A stretch of DNA of 64,000 nt from JABLTI01 sp035528035 (lineage in GTDB: Archaea; Asgardarchaeota; Heimdallarchaeia; JABLTI01), in contig DATKZI010000060.1 of assembly GCA_035528035.1 (NCBI GenBank), positions 1 through 64,000 on the forward strand, given 5' to 3'. The notes under the pieces are model-generated. The model was not told the DNA's origin and did not search any database. It saw only the letters and a program-made list of their open reading frames with translations. The position numbers were made by a program, and so were the translations under genes. The first letter of the stretch is position 1; each line of letters opens with the position of its first letter. Shown in pieces: positions 9,555 to 19,317 of the stretch.

Positions 9555-10097
9555 ATGAGTGAAGTTTCGATTAACAAATATGAAAATTCTCTAACATCAA
9601 AGAATCAAAGAATTCTGAAAATAATTAGCTTAATTATGGTAATTACTAGTACAATTGCTTCCATATTAGTTTTCATCTTTCCTTTTGGCAGCTATCCTTC
9701 TTTAGGCGGATCTGATGTTGTTGTAGATATTGGTTTATGGGGTTATAATATAGGATCTACAAGAATTATTTCAATTTTAATATGTATAACCTTTCTCTCT
9801 AATATTATATTTTCCATTCTATTATTATTACAAAACTTTGAAAAAATCTCTTCTACAAAACTACTTACTTTTATTGCAATATTCGGTAATATTATTCTTT
9901 CTTCTCTATCCATAGCTCTTACAATAACATTAGCTGTTATTATCCCTCCTTTGTCTACAGCTCCAACTGGTTCATGGCTTTTCTCTGTAAGTTTATACTC
10001 TTCCCTAATAAGTTCCATTCTTCTTTTAGCATTCTCCTTCGTTAGTTTCAAATATAGTGATTTTTCAAGAATTTACAGTAAAACAAGTCTTCTCTAA
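9555..10097 (+). CDS. Four-helix membrane protein, unknown
   Basis: 180 residues with four hydrophobic segments at about 22-43, 72-92, 102-130 and 147-165. A short extracellular loop lies after helix 1 (GSYPSLGGSDVVVDIGLWGY). Four-TM topology with a loop ending in a Gly/Trp/Tyr motif resembles archaeal tetraspan hypothetical proteins, but I cannot name a family. ATG start; no strong SD, consistent with a short-leader transcript from the TATA box just upstream. Confidence 0.65.
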   Translation: MSEVSINKYENSLTSKNQRILKIISLIMVITSTIASILVFIFPFGSYPSLGGSDVVVDIGLWGYNIGSTRIISILICITFLSNIIFSILLLLQNFEKISSTKLLTFIAIFGNIILSSLSIALTITLAVIIPPLSTAPTGSWLFSVSLYSSLISSILLLAFSFVSFKYSDFSRIYSKTSLL

Positions 10098-10419
10098 TTT
10101 CTTTCTTATCCCCAACTTCAATATTGATTTATGTTATTTATTTATGGAAATAAATGTATTATAATAATAAAGAGACTAAATGAATATCTACTTAAAATGC
10201 TTAAATATAAATAAGAGACACTAACTGACAAGTCTTAAACCATTTGATTTTCAAAATAAGGCAATTTATAACCTGCTCTTATAGATTACCAATCTGATAT
10301 TCTTATGTAGAATAGTAAATCAGTTTTCGTTAATTTTAATATAAAAACCACTACTTTGATAGTACTTCTTTTAGATTATATATGAAAGTTGCAATAAGAA
10401 TTATTATCTTATTGCCAAG
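10098..10419. other. Convergent intergenic region, about 320 bases
   Basis: Lies between convergent genes. AT-rich; no RNA gene, conserved repeat or strong terminator hairpin was identified. Confidence 0.5.
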
Positions 10420-10998
10420 TCATACATACTCTCTTTTTGGTTGTTTCATAACTTGCTTTCCTATGATACCTTCTGCAATCCTTACTAATCCAATAATTAC
10501 TATTGCAGTTCCTAAAATTAAAATCTTGAATTTATCTTGTAATGAATCATATCCAAGGCTAAGTATAGTTAATCCTATCAATATATATCCAGCAATTATT
10601 ATGGCTAGTCTATAGATAGTTTTTCTAGTATGACTTATATAACCACGAACAATACTCTGAATTCCGATGAATATAATAGCTAAAGCAAGTAATACAAGAA
10701 TAATTCCAATGCTTATTGTAAAATAACCTGCAATTGCTATAATAGCTAGTGGGAGTAATACTATGCCTATTACTATATTACTGATTTTTACTTCTTTATT
10801 CAATTTTTTATCGAAGTTTCCAATAATAAATCTATTAATACTGTTCACTAGTAAAACTATACCCAATAGAAGAACTAGAATTGTTTCGTCGAATACATTT
10901 ATCATTACTATAAATCCAAAAACAACTGTTATTGAACCAATAATTATATAGAAGATTTGTAACCATTTGGGAATATTGTCACTAATATTTTCAGACAT
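10420..10998 (-). CDS. HdeD/DUF308-like membrane protein
   Basis: About 192 residues with six hydrophobic segments arranged as three repeated pairs, each containing the Gly-rich pattern seen in the DUF308/HdeD family (IIIGSITVVFGFIVMI, GIILVLLALAIIFIGIQSI, ILGTAIVIIGLVRIAEGI). The family is integral to the membrane; bacterial HdeD is linked to acid resistance, but the archaeal role is not known. The ATG at 10998 (MSENIS) is preferred over a TTG nine bases upstream because AGGT lies nine bases before the ATG. Ends with TGA. Confidence 0.75.
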   Translation of the reverse strand: MSENISDNIPKWLQIFYIIIGSITVVFGFIVMINVFDETILVLLLGIVLLVNSINRFIIGNFDKKLNKEVKISNIVIGIVLLPLAIIAIAGYFTISIGIILVLLALAIIFIGIQSIVRGYISHTRKTIYRLAIIIAGYILIGLTILSLGYDSLQDKFKILILGTAIVIIGLVRIAEGIIGKQVMKQPKREYV

Positions 10999-11180
10999 AA
11001 ATAACAAACCTATTCTTTATTAATAAATATTTTATATTAATTAGATGATTTTCTTAATATAATATCACAGTGATAATTTTTTTTTATCAAATACTAATTT
11101 TAAATTATAAAAATCAAAAGAAAGATAAATATCGGTAAAAAAAATAAAGCAATGGATCTTATCAGTTTGAATGAATTTCT

Positions 11181-11453
11181 TTAAGGAGAAGGTTGTGGAT
11201 TAGCTGATTCAATAGCTTTCTTAGGGTTTTTAATGAAATTAGCTCGGAATTTTGTATCATCGATTATATTATGAACTATTATGCTAATTCTATCTTTTTT
11301 TAGTAAACCGGAATTAACAACTTCAACTAAATTGTGAACTACTATACTAATCTCATTTTGGGGTATTTTACCAGAACGTTTCAACGCAGCAGATAAAGCC
11401 TGCTCATCAATCTTACCGTCTCTTCCAGTATAAGTTTCTGATGATCTACTCAT
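11181..11453 (-). CDS. Small soluble protein with internal repeat and leader-like C-terminus
   Basis: 90 residues, ATG start. Two similar segments occur in tandem: ISIVVHNLVEVVNSGLL and ISIIVHNIIDDTKFRAN. The C-terminal part TKFRANFIKNPKKAIESA resembles the 'FR..LL.DPK.AL' signature found in NHLP/nitrile-hydratase-like leader peptides and related small proteins, but here it lies at the C-terminus and ends PQPSP. No maturation enzyme is nearby. It could be cotranscribed with the membrane protein 67 bases upstream. Function unknown. Confidence 0.55.
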   Translation of the reverse strand: MSRSSETYTGRDGKIDEQALSAALKRSGKIPQNEISIVVHNLVEVVNSGLLKKDRISIIVHNIIDDTKFRANFIKNPKKAIESANPQPSP

Positions 11454-11520
11454 ATTTTATAATCACTAGATTGACTACTGTAGTTTTATCTATTAAAGAA
11501 ATTGGTTGGAATTTATGTCT

Positions 11521-11796
11521 TTATGATTCATTAACGAAAACATCGTAAACTAATAGTTCCTCTTGTTCCATCTGTTCTTTCTTTCGTTTTGATGTAATTA
11601 AATAGAACATAGCTGCTCCAAAGAAAATTATTATCGGTAAGATACTTAAAGCTAGTAAACCCAATGGAATTAAGGTATCCCTAAATTCATAATTATCTGG
11701 CATTACATAATTGTAAAGAAGAAACTCAACAAATGCAATAATAATTACTGCAATAATTGCTAATATTACCCAAACAGCAAACCTTTTCGGGTTCAT
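11521..11796 (-). CDS. Small two-helix membrane protein
   Basis: 91 residues with two hydrophobic segments (FAVWVILAIIAVIIIAFVEF and GLLALSILPIIIFFGAAMFY), separated by a short acidic loop, and a charged C-terminal tail (SKRKKEQMEQEELLVYDV). The N-terminus starts MNPKR. No family recognised. It lies upstream of the 90-residue gene on the same strand and may share its transcript. Confidence 0.6.
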   Translation of the reverse strand: MNPKRFAVWVILAIIAVIIIAFVEFLLYNYVMPDNYEFRDTLIPLGLLALSILPIIIFFGAAMFYLITSKRKKEQMEQEELLVYDVFVNES

Positions 11797-11889
11797 TTAA
11801 TCCTACCCAAAATATTATATCTGTTTTATAAGAAAAAGTTTCTTCTAATAGCTGCTAATGAAAGAATAGTAAACCTGAAGGAATGTTTG

Positions 11890-12813
11890 ATGGTTATTCA
11901 AGTTCGTCCATTCAATTGGAAAAATGATTATTATTTAATTCAACAATTCTTAATAGAAACCTTTCATATGTCTAAAGACTATGAAAATTGGTTACCTACA
12001 AGATTTGAAAATAGGAAAGTAGGTCCATGTGGAAGTGAATATCGAGAAGAAGAAGATGATCTTGTTACCATTTGGGAAGAGATTATTGAATCGGGAAGCA
12101 AAATAGTTGCTGTTGTTATTCTTGAAAATGATTCATTTTATACGATAAATATACATCCAGAGTATAAATCTCTTGAGAAGGAAATCATTCTTTGGATTGA
12201 ATCGAAATTTCAAAATGAAATCAAATCATCAATTGAAAAAAAATTACATATTTTTGCTTATGGAACTGATAAAGATCGAATCACTACTCTCAAAAAATTG
12301 GATTACACTGATCAAGGTTTTGATGAATATGATCGGAAGTTTTCATTAAACAATGGAATAGCAAATTACACATTACCACAAGGATATTCAATTAAACATG
12401 TAGATACAAAGAGAGATTTTCTAAAGTATAGGGATGTTATGGGTGCTGTGTTTCCTCATTGTAAAAAAATGACTGAAAGGACATTTAAGGTTTTTACAAA
12501 AGCTTCATTTTACCATCCTGAATTGGATATTATTAGTGTTGCACCCGATGGTAGTTTTGCTGCTTTTTGTACTATAAGATTGGATCCAATAGGCAAAATA
12601 GCTGAATTAGAACCTGTAGGAACACATCCAAACCATCGTCGATTAGGTCTAGGTAAAGCAGTAATTTTAGAAGGTCTTAAACGTCTTGAGAAATTTGAAC
12701 CAAAAGCTATTTGTATACCAGGAGCTGCTGCTAATGAAGCAGCCAATAGGTTATATGATTCATTAGGTTTTACAGATAAAACAGAAGTTCACTTATGGCA
12801 AAAGGAACTGTAA
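11890..12813 (+). CDS. Two-domain GNAT acetyltransferase
   Basis: 307 residues. The N-terminal half (about 1-155) is a divergent GNAT-like domain; the C-terminal half carries a clear acetyl-CoA site (VGTHPNHRRLGLGKAVI) and the terminal NEAANRLYDSLGF motif. It should catalyse acetyl transfer to an unknown amine. The ATG at 11890 directly follows a TTG; GAAGGA seven bases upstream favours the ATG. It is an intact model for the TAG-interrupted two-domain GNAT gene at 8166-9134. Confidence 0.85.
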   Translation: MVIQVRPFNWKNDYYLIQQFLIETFHMSKDYENWLPTRFENRKVGPCGSEYREEEDDLVTIWEEIIESGSKIVAVVILENDSFYTINIHPEYKSLEKEIILWIESKFQNEIKSSIEKKLHIFAYGTDKDRITTLKKLDYTDQGFDEYDRKFSLNNGIANYTLPQGYSIKHVDTKRDFLKYRDVMGAVFPHCKKMTERTFKVFTKASFYHPELDIISVAPDGSFAAFCTIRLDPIGKIAELEPVGTHPNHRRLGLGKAVILEGLKRLEKFEPKAICIPGAAANEAANRLYDSLGFTDKTEVHLWQKEL

Positions 12814-13023
12814 AAATCAATAATCGGATTAAATTTGGTTTTCTAGAATTTAATTAAATCAAGCAAAAGCTTATCATTGATAACAACCTATTATTATTTA
12901 ATAATATAATACCATGTAAAATAAAATAATCTCTTATTTTAGATATAAGATACTATTTCCTTATAGTTTTTCTATAATACTTTTGCATGTAAACATTGAT
13001 GAAATTTAAAATGAGATGATAAT

Positions 13024-13617
13024 ATGTCAATAACAGAAGCAACAAAAAAACTAGTAGTAAAGCTTGAAAGTGAGAACGCACAAGAAAGATATACAGCTGT
13101 AGATGTTCTTTCTAAAAAACACGATTCGCAAATTATACAACTTTTAATTTCCCTCCTGGAAACTGATACCAGTATATATTTTCGAGAGGGAGCTTGTAAG
13201 ATACTTGGAAAACTTAAAGCTAAAGAAGCTTTAGATGAATTAGTTTCTTGTCTTAGTGATCCAGACGAAGGTGTCAATTTCCATGCAGCAGTAGCATTAA
13301 GTAATATTAATGAATCCAAAGCTGTAAAACCAATATTAGAAATATTGAATCAAAAAACCATTGATCCCGTATTCAAATCTGAGCTCATAATAGCTTTAGG
13401 TAACTTTGGTGATAATTTAGCTGTTGATCCATTGATTAGTATTTTACGTTATGACAAGGATATATTTGTAAGACATGAAGCAGCTCGAGCCTTAGGAAAG
13501 ATTGGCAATCAAAAAGCTATTGGTGCTCTTTCAGAGGTAGCTAAAAAAGATAAGGATAATCAATTGCATTATTTAGCCTTAAATGCTATAAATACTATTT
13601 TCGAAAAAGAAAATTAA
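13024..13617 (+). CDS. HEAT-repeat protein
   Basis: 197 residues forming about six HEAT/PBS-lyase-type helical repeats (ALDELVSCLSDPDEGVNFHAAVALSNI, AVDPLISILRYDKDIFVRHEAARALGKI). No catalytic residues or membrane segments; a cytosolic scaffold by family analogy. ATG start with a GA-rich SD (GAGATGATA) just upstream. It is one of four clear HEAT-type genes here (also 21737-22744, 32077-32799 and, more divergent, 44831-45976). Confidence 0.85.
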   Translation: MSITEATKKLVVKLESENAQERYTAVDVLSKKHDSQIIQLLISLLETDTSIYFREGACKILGKLKAKEALDELVSCLSDPDEGVNFHAAVALSNINESKAVKPILEILNQKTIDPVFKSELIIALGNFGDNLAVDPLISILRYDKDIFVRHEAARALGKIGNQKAIGALSEVAKKDKDNQLHYLALNAINTIFEKEN

Positions 13618-13752
13618 ATCATTATTATATTTTTTGACTTTTCGATTATTGCTTCTTTTATTTCCCTTATTTTTATTTGAAAAAGGTGTAATAATAAGAC
13701 CAATGCATTTGATTAAGACATTTTGTTATAATATTTCATAGGTGAATAAATA

Positions 13753-14202
13753 ATGTCAAAATTACAAGAAAAGATGATTAGTTATTGTGGATACAATTGC
13801 CATTTATGTGCAGCAAGATCGGATGATATAGAAATCCGTCAGAAATTAGTTGATGCATGGATAAAATACTTAGGTCATCAAGATTATACTGCAGAGAATG
13901 TTCATTGTGAAGGTTGTAAAAGCAAGGGGGACAATATTGCTGATAAACAATGTCCTGTACGACCATGTGTTAGAGAAAAAGGATTAGACAGTTGTGCACT
14001 CTGCGAGGAATTCCCATGTGAAAAATTAAGAAAATTATTAGGATCAAATGTTGGCTTAGTAACATTTCTAGCACCAAAACTTAAGGGTATTACTGAAGAA
14101 GAATTCAATTTTTGTATTCAGCAATGGAATAGTATGCCCAATCTAGTAGAAATTCTAGTAAAAGAAGGTAGATTACCAGAATTTATTTTAAACCGAATCT
14201 AA
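13753..14202 (+). CDS. DUF3795-type cysteine-rich protein
   Basis: 149 residues starting MSKLQEKMISYCGYNCHLCAAR. Cysteines come in pairs: CGYNCHLC, HCEGCKSK, CPVRPCVREKG, CALCEEFPCEKL. This is the pattern of the DUF3795 family, presumed to bind metal (zinc or an iron-sulfur cluster); its function is unknown. The ATG at 13753 follows a TATA-like AT-rich segment and GGTGAATAA. Confidence 0.85.
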   Translation: MSKLQEKMISYCGYNCHLCAARSDDIEIRQKLVDAWIKYLGHQDYTAENVHCEGCKSKGDNIADKQCPVRPCVREKGLDSCALCEEFPCEKLRKLLGSNVGLVTFLAPKLKGITEEEFNFCIQQWNSMPNLVEILVKEGRLPEFILNRI

Positions 14203-14377
14203 GAATAAATCCACAATAACATTTCAAAATAAATTCATTATAAATATGCTACTACTGCAATTTAGCAGAATTCACTAATTGAAGTAAAATTGTTTTTTCA
14301 AACAATTAGAGTAATCTTTATTCAGTAGAAAGAATTATAACAAGTAGTTATTTGAAATATTAGAGGAGTTATTAATC

Positions 14378-15334
14378 TTGGTAATTGGTATGATTAATGC
14401 GATGTTTAAGAATGCTAAATTAAACAAAGTTCACAAACAAGCAGCTGAATTTTATGATAAAAAAGAATATGAAAAAGCTATTGCTAATTTTCTTAAAATA
14501 CTTGAGGAAGTACCGGAACATGCAACAACTTGGATGAATCTAGGTTTGGCCTATTTTCAAATTAAAAATTATCAACAAGCTATTGATAGTTTTAGTAAAG
14601 CCTACTTGCATGATTCTACTTTAGTTAATGCCAGATTAGATCAAGCTAGTGCATTAATTGCTCTTAAGAAATATTCTGAGGCTATTGCCATTTTTGAAGA
14701 AGTATTAAAAGTAAAGCCTGATGAACACAAAGCAAGGATTGAACTAGCAAAATTATACTGGAATCAAGGAGAACACCAAAAAGCATTAAATAATTTCCAT
14801 CAAGTTTTGCTCAAAGATTATCTTAATATTGATGCTATACGAGGAGCAGCAGAAGCTTATCTTCGAACAAATCAAATTGATAAAGCAATAGAGTATTACG
14901 AGCGATTATTAACTAGGGTACCAGAAGATGTTAATGCTTATTACCAATTGGGTTATTTATATGGTAATAAACAGCAATATGATCTTGCCCGTGAAAGATT
15001 AGAAAAAGCATTGAAATTGAATCCTGGTTTTCTTGAGTCTTTATTTATGCTTGCTAAAATTGATATTACTACAGGAAAATACCCTGAAGCTATTAAAAAT
15101 CTTGAACAATTGAATAAAAGTTATCCCAATAATTATGACGTTTTATTACATTTAGGATTGGCATTAGGAAATAGTAATAATTTTGAGAGAGCAATAACAG
15201 TTTTCGATCAAGTGATAAAACTTCAACCAAATTCAATTGATGCTTGGAAATTCCTAGCGATTTGTCATAATAAATTAGGAAATAAAGAAAAAGCTATAGA
15301 GTGTGAAACGAAGTACAAAGCATTGGTAAAATAA
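14378..15334 (+). CDS. TPR repeat protein
   Basis: 318 residues of tandem TPRs (about eight), for example AAEFYDKKEYEKAIANFLKIL, NLGLAYFQIKNYQQAIDSF and ERLEKALKLNPGF. The start is TTG at 14378: SD GAGGAG (14363-14368) lies nine bases upstream, good evidence for non-ATG initiation in this organism. Cytosolic scaffold with no catalytic domain. A hairpin with a short T-tract follows the stop. Confidence 0.85.
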   Translation: MVIGMINAMFKNAKLNKVHKQAAEFYDKKEYEKAIANFLKILEEVPEHATTWMNLGLAYFQIKNYQQAIDSFSKAYLHDSTLVNARLDQASALIALKKYSEAIAIFEEVLKVKPDEHKARIELAKLYWNQGEHQKALNNFHQVLLKDYLNIDAIRGAAEAYLRTNQIDKAIEYYERLLTRVPEDVNAYYQLGYLYGNKQQYDLARERLEKALKLNPGFLESLFMLAKIDITTGKYPEAIKNLEQLNKSYPNNYDVLLHLGLALGNSNNFERAITVFDQVIKLQPNSIDAWKFLAICHNKLGNKEKAIECETKYKALVK

Positions 15335-15374
15335 CGATCTAATAGTTCAAAAAAGTAAGAGTAGTATATACGAC

Positions 15375-15400
15375 AGAGGTTTAGGAAAAACCTCTCTTTT
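15375..15400 (+). terminator. Hairpin plus T-tract after TPR gene
   Basis: AGAGGTTT (15375-15382), a five-base loop, then AAACCTCT (15388-15395), a perfect 8-bp stem followed by CTTTT. It lies 41 bases past the TPR stop and before the next same-strand gene, fitting a transcription terminator. Confidence 0.6.
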
Positions 15401-15510
15401 ATAAATTATTAAAATGTTTACTCATTAGTTTATATTCGCCTAAAAATTCTTAAAGTAAAACAATATTATTAATGAGGTTTGGCAAATAAATTCTTTTAAG
15501 GGATAGAAAA

Positions 15511-17319
15511 ATGAGTGCGGAATTACATGTAAGTGACTCTACAAAGAGTCAATCAAAACGTTTTGTATCACTTGATTTTGCTCGAGGAATAGCTATTTTT
15601 CTAATGTTATTTCTACATATTGTTCAAAGGACTCTTGATAGGGACACATTATTAGCTAATATTAATGATGTTCCGATGCTGAATCTATTAGCATTAATAT
15701 TGATCCCCTTTTTTGGTGGACTCGCTGGATTCTTTTTAATAGTTTCAGCTGCAAGCAATATGGTGAGTTTCTACCGCGACTTGGAAAAAGGTAAATCTGT
15801 TCGTGGTTTGGTTTTAAAGCAAATTGTTAGTGGTATTTTATTATTGATTTTTGCCTTTTTGAATGAAGGGATAATCGGGTATAATGGTCTCTTTGGTAGC
15901 TTCTTTTGGAATTTAAATAATCCCGCAAACACTAATTGGCAATTAATTCTTTATAGATGGAATTTCTTTGAAACAATTCACACAATCGCCTGGTGCCTAA
16001 TAATCAATGGTTGTATTCAAGGTTTAATGTCCCTCAGGGGCAATTGGAAAAATTACAAAAGAATGATTATTTCATATATCATTTTAGCTTTCGTTGTTGT
16101 GGGACTAACTCAACCAATATGGAATTTAGTAAATCATATCGTACCAGGTTATCCTTTTGGTGAATATGCGAGTGGAAATCCATTGTATTTACCTGAAATT
16201 GGTACAGAAACCTTTTGGCAAATATTTAGAGCACCGTTCCTGAATGCTCTAGCAGGACCCAACGAACCGATTATTCCATATCTTGCAATATCGTTTATTG
16301 GCAGTATCATTGGGATTGTTATCTCAAAACCAAAAGATCAGATTTCTAAGAAATTCCCTCGTAATGTGCTAATAGTTGGGACTATCATGTTTGTTGGCGG
16401 ACTAATTGGAATTTTTATTGTAGTTTACAAAGTTTTCACTTATAATTATACTACTGCAGATGGTTTTGATGCATTCATTGAATTATATATGCAATTTCCT
16501 AATCATCGAGCTTGGGATCCCGATTTTATCAAAGAAATTGGTTCAACAGGAGAAAATATTCCAATACCGATGTTTGCTTGGTTAGGACAATTCTTTGCTG
16601 TTAATGGTTTTAGCTTAATGCTGTTTATGTTATTATTTAGACTTGTCGAATTTCGTGGAAAAAGCAAGACATTTGCTAAGCATACAAAAATAATTAGACG
16701 ATTTGGTACAGTCGCTTTTACTAACTATAATAATCAATGGATTTTCTTCATCATGTTCTTCTTTACTTCACTGATGGTTTGGCAAACGCCTTATAAGTTA
16801 CTGCCATGGTATGGTGTTTTAATTAATATGATACTAACTTATTCAATCTACAGCTTAATTCTGTATGGTTGGGAGAAAATTAAGTACACTGGTTCACTGG
16901 AATGGGTAATTCGAACTGTAACCAATAATGTAGTTCCTACTAGAAGAGAATCTTTTGATCCATCAGTTAAATGGTGGCAAAAAGGTCAGATCGATGTAGA
17001 TAGAACATTCTATAATGCTAACTGGATTGATTTTGTAGAGCCAATTGAAAAGAAAGAACTGGTAGAAGATAGTACTGAAGAAAAATCAAAATCCGAATCA
17101 AAGTTTGTTTTAACACTATCAATTATAGGACTAGCTTCCATAATATTCATTTTACTAAATATAGTCTCTCTAGTTATAGCAATAAAAACAAGAAAAATTG
17201 AAGGTAAAAACAAGCAAAATACTGCTGCTTTAATTATTTCAATTATTGGTGTAGTATTTCTAGCTGCTTTTCTTATTATCTCATTAATACTTCCAATAGG
17301 AATTTTAGGCTTATTCTAA
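15511..17319 (+). CDS. HGSNAT-like membrane acyltransferase with C-terminal DUF4190-like domain
   Basis: 602 residues. The start KRFVSLDFARGIAIFLMLFLH is the signature of the heparan-alpha-glucosaminide N-acetyltransferase-like (HGSNAT_cat/DUF1624) family, multi-pass enzymes thought to move acyl groups across membranes. About ten hydrophobic segments follow, with conserved HTIAWCLIINGCIQG and the soluble loop FDPSVKWWQKGQIDVDRTFY. The last 75 residues contain two further helices around a KTRKIEGKNKQNTAA loop, as in DUF4190. ATG start, SD AAGGGAT. A close paralogue lies at 32820-34652 on the other strand. The acceptor is unknown. Confidence 0.8.
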   Translation: MSAELHVSDSTKSQSKRFVSLDFARGIAIFLMLFLHIVQRTLDRDTLLANINDVPMLNLLALILIPFFGGLAGFFLIVSAASNMVSFYRDLEKGKSVRGLVLKQIVSGILLLIFAFLNEGIIGYNGLFGSFFWNLNNPANTNWQLILYRWNFFETIHTIAWCLIINGCIQGLMSLRGNWKNYKRMIISYIILAFVVVGLTQPIWNLVNHIVPGYPFGEYASGNPLYLPEIGTETFWQIFRAPFLNALAGPNEPIIPYLAISFIGSIIGIVISKPKDQISKKFPRNVLIVGTIMFVGGLIGIFIVVYKVFTYNYTTADGFDAFIELYMQFPNHRAWDPDFIKEIGSTGENIPIPMFAWLGQFFAVNGFSLMLFMLLFRLVEFRGKSKTFAKHTKIIRRFGTVAFTNYNNQWIFFIMFFFTSLMVWQTPYKLLPWYGVLINMILTYSIYSLILYGWEKIKYTGSLEWVIRTVTNNVVPTRRESFDPSVKWWQKGQIDVDRTFYNANWIDFVEPIEKKELVEDSTEEKSKSESKFVLTLSIIGLASIIFILLNIVSLVIAIKTRKIEGKNKQNTAALIISIIGVVFLAAFLIISLILPIGILGLF

Positions 17320-17451
17320 GCCTTTTCCTTTTTCTTTATTTCAAGTTTTAATGGTACTAATTAATAATTTACATTATAGATAAAAAAATAAAATTGAACA
17401 AAACAATACTATTTTATTATAGAATTTAATTCTCTAGTTGAGGATAATATT

Positions 17452-19221
17452 TTGATTACCTTTGATGAAGAAAAATTTAAAGAAAAGCTAGCTCCTATCT
17501 TATCAACGCCTATAGTTTTTTCACTGAAAGGGCACCCTAAAAGAAAGGATTTCTTATATGTATCAACTGAAAAGAATGGGATACCTATTCCATTTTGGTG
17601 GAAAGGAGAAAATGATATAAAGCAATTATCTGAGGAATCCATGACCGGACTCTTAGCTTTACATGCTGAAAAACCATTAGTGATTATAAAGAAAGATATT
17701 GGCGGATCTGAAAATTATTCAATTTATTTATTTGATTTCTCTGGAGAAGGAGCACTAAAACAAATTACCAAAAATCCAATAGGTAGTATATCAGATGCTT
17801 TTTGGATTGATGATGAGCATTTTCTAATTATTGGTTTTAATGAAGTATCTTATTTTGTTAAAAAAATAAATTTAGATGGTCAAATGGTTGATATCTTTAC
17901 AACAAATGAGCAAGTTTTGAATTCAGATTATGATACTGAAAGAAAATTATTAGCAATGGCTATTGGAAGAAGATATACTAAAATTGCCATTATTGATATA
18001 AAAGATTCTAAAGTAAAATCTTGGATTAAATTAAGTGATAATTCATCATGTAATTTTCCAGCATTCTCAAGTAAAGGTCAATTAGCTTATGCTTCTGATT
18101 TAAATAGTGTTTATGATGAAATCGTTATACAATCTGAAGCAAATCCTAACGAACATAAGAAATTCAAAGTGCCAGGTTTTGTAGGTTTTTGGCCTTTTGA
18201 TAAAGGAGCAATTCAATGGATAGATGAAGAAAATCTTTCAGTTTACGTAGGAAAAAATGGTCGAATGTCCTTGTACCTCTTAGATATCAAAAATAATCTT
18301 TGGACTGAAATTGTTCCCAGTGATCTTTCATTGGGTAAAGCTATTGTTACTTCTGATGGTATTGTATGGTATGGTAGTTCATTCAAACAACCGGAAATAT
18401 TCTATAGATTTAGAGATAGTCAAAATAATAGATTTCTTGATTGGAGTAAAGAACAGCTCAAGCTATCAATAGAAAATCATTGGTATGAATCCTTTGATGG
18501 AAGAAAAGTCCAAGCGTGGTTAGTAAAGAATCCAAATCCCGAAGCTCCTCTATTGGTTTATTGTCATGGTGGACCCACATATGCAAATATAGATGAATGG
18601 GATATTTATCTTACTTCTTTTGTTATAGCAGGTTTCAATGTTTTCGCACCAAACTTTCGTGGTAGCACTACTTTTGGTACAGAATTCAAAAATTTAACTA
18701 TAGGCGAATCTAATGGAGATGATTTGAAGGACGTTCTTTTTGGAGCAAAATATGCTCAAAAGATTTTAAATTCGGATAGACTTCCTTTAATCTTTGGTGC
18801 TTCTCATGGGGGATATCTAACATTACGAGCATTAACAACTCAACCTGATGATTGGCTTGGTGGTGTAGCTTGGGTACCCATGGCTGATTTGAAAGAAGCA
18901 TATGGATTAGCAAATAGTCATTATAGATTATTTTTAGAACACTTCCTTGGTGGTTCACCATATGAAAAACCAGATCTTTACAAAGAACTTTCACCAATTA
19001 CTTTTGTAGCTAATCTGAAAGCACCGTTATTCATTTATCATGGCGCAAATGATTCTAGATGTCCTGTTATTTCAGTAAGAAGATTTTATGAAGAAGCTAA
19101 AAAGAGGAATTTGCCTGTCGAATTAATCGTAGCAGGTGATGAGGGTCATGGTTCAGTTGATGTTGGAGGATTTTTCGAGATTCTTAAATTATCTGTCAAA
19201 CATCTACTTTCATTATTGTAA
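17452..19221 (+). CDS. S9 prolyl-oligopeptidase/acylaminoacyl-peptidase family protein
   Basis: 589 residues: an N-terminal beta-propeller (about 1-330) and a C-terminal alpha/beta hydrolase. The oxyanion motif HGGP is present, with nucleophile S451 in GASHGGY, D534 in GANDSRC and H566 in EGHGSV completing the triad. The family cleaves short peptides or releases acylated N-terminal residues. No signal peptide, so probably cytosolic. TTG start, supported by GAGG eight bases upstream. A second, more distant S9 enzyme lies at 39528-41618. Confidence 0.88.
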   Translation: MITFDEEKFKEKLAPILSTPIVFSLKGHPKRKDFLYVSTEKNGIPIPFWWKGENDIKQLSEESMTGLLALHAEKPLVIIKKDIGGSENYSIYLFDFSGEGALKQITKNPIGSISDAFWIDDEHFLIIGFNEVSYFVKKINLDGQMVDIFTTNEQVLNSDYDTERKLLAMAIGRRYTKIAIIDIKDSKVKSWIKLSDNSSCNFPAFSSKGQLAYASDLNSVYDEIVIQSEANPNEHKKFKVPGFVGFWPFDKGAIQWIDEENLSVYVGKNGRMSLYLLDIKNNLWTEIVPSDLSLGKAIVTSDGIVWYGSSFKQPEIFYRFRDSQNNRFLDWSKEQLKLSIENHWYESFDGRKVQAWLVKNPNPEAPLLVYCHGGPTYANIDEWDIYLTSFVIAGFNVFAPNFRGSTTFGTEFKNLTIGESNGDDLKDVLFGAKYAQKILNSDRLPLIFGASHGGYLTLRALTTQPDDWLGGVAWVPMADLKEAYGLANSHYRLFLEHFLGGSPYEKPDLYKELSPITFVANLKAPLFIYHGANDSRCPVISVRRFYEEAKKRNLPVELIVAGDEGHGSVDVGGFFEILKLSVKHLLSLL

Positions 19222-19317
19222 TTATTTGTTAAAACATGATTATTATTGGAATAGTTTTATTAATTCCTCATCACTTTTTTTACTATGAAAACAGCAATTT
19301 GACAGATGGGAGATAAA

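Noticed and set aside
10382..10615. Rightward frame opposite the DUF308-like gene
   Set aside because: Hydrophobic shadow of the membrane protein on the other strand; no SD and atypical composition.
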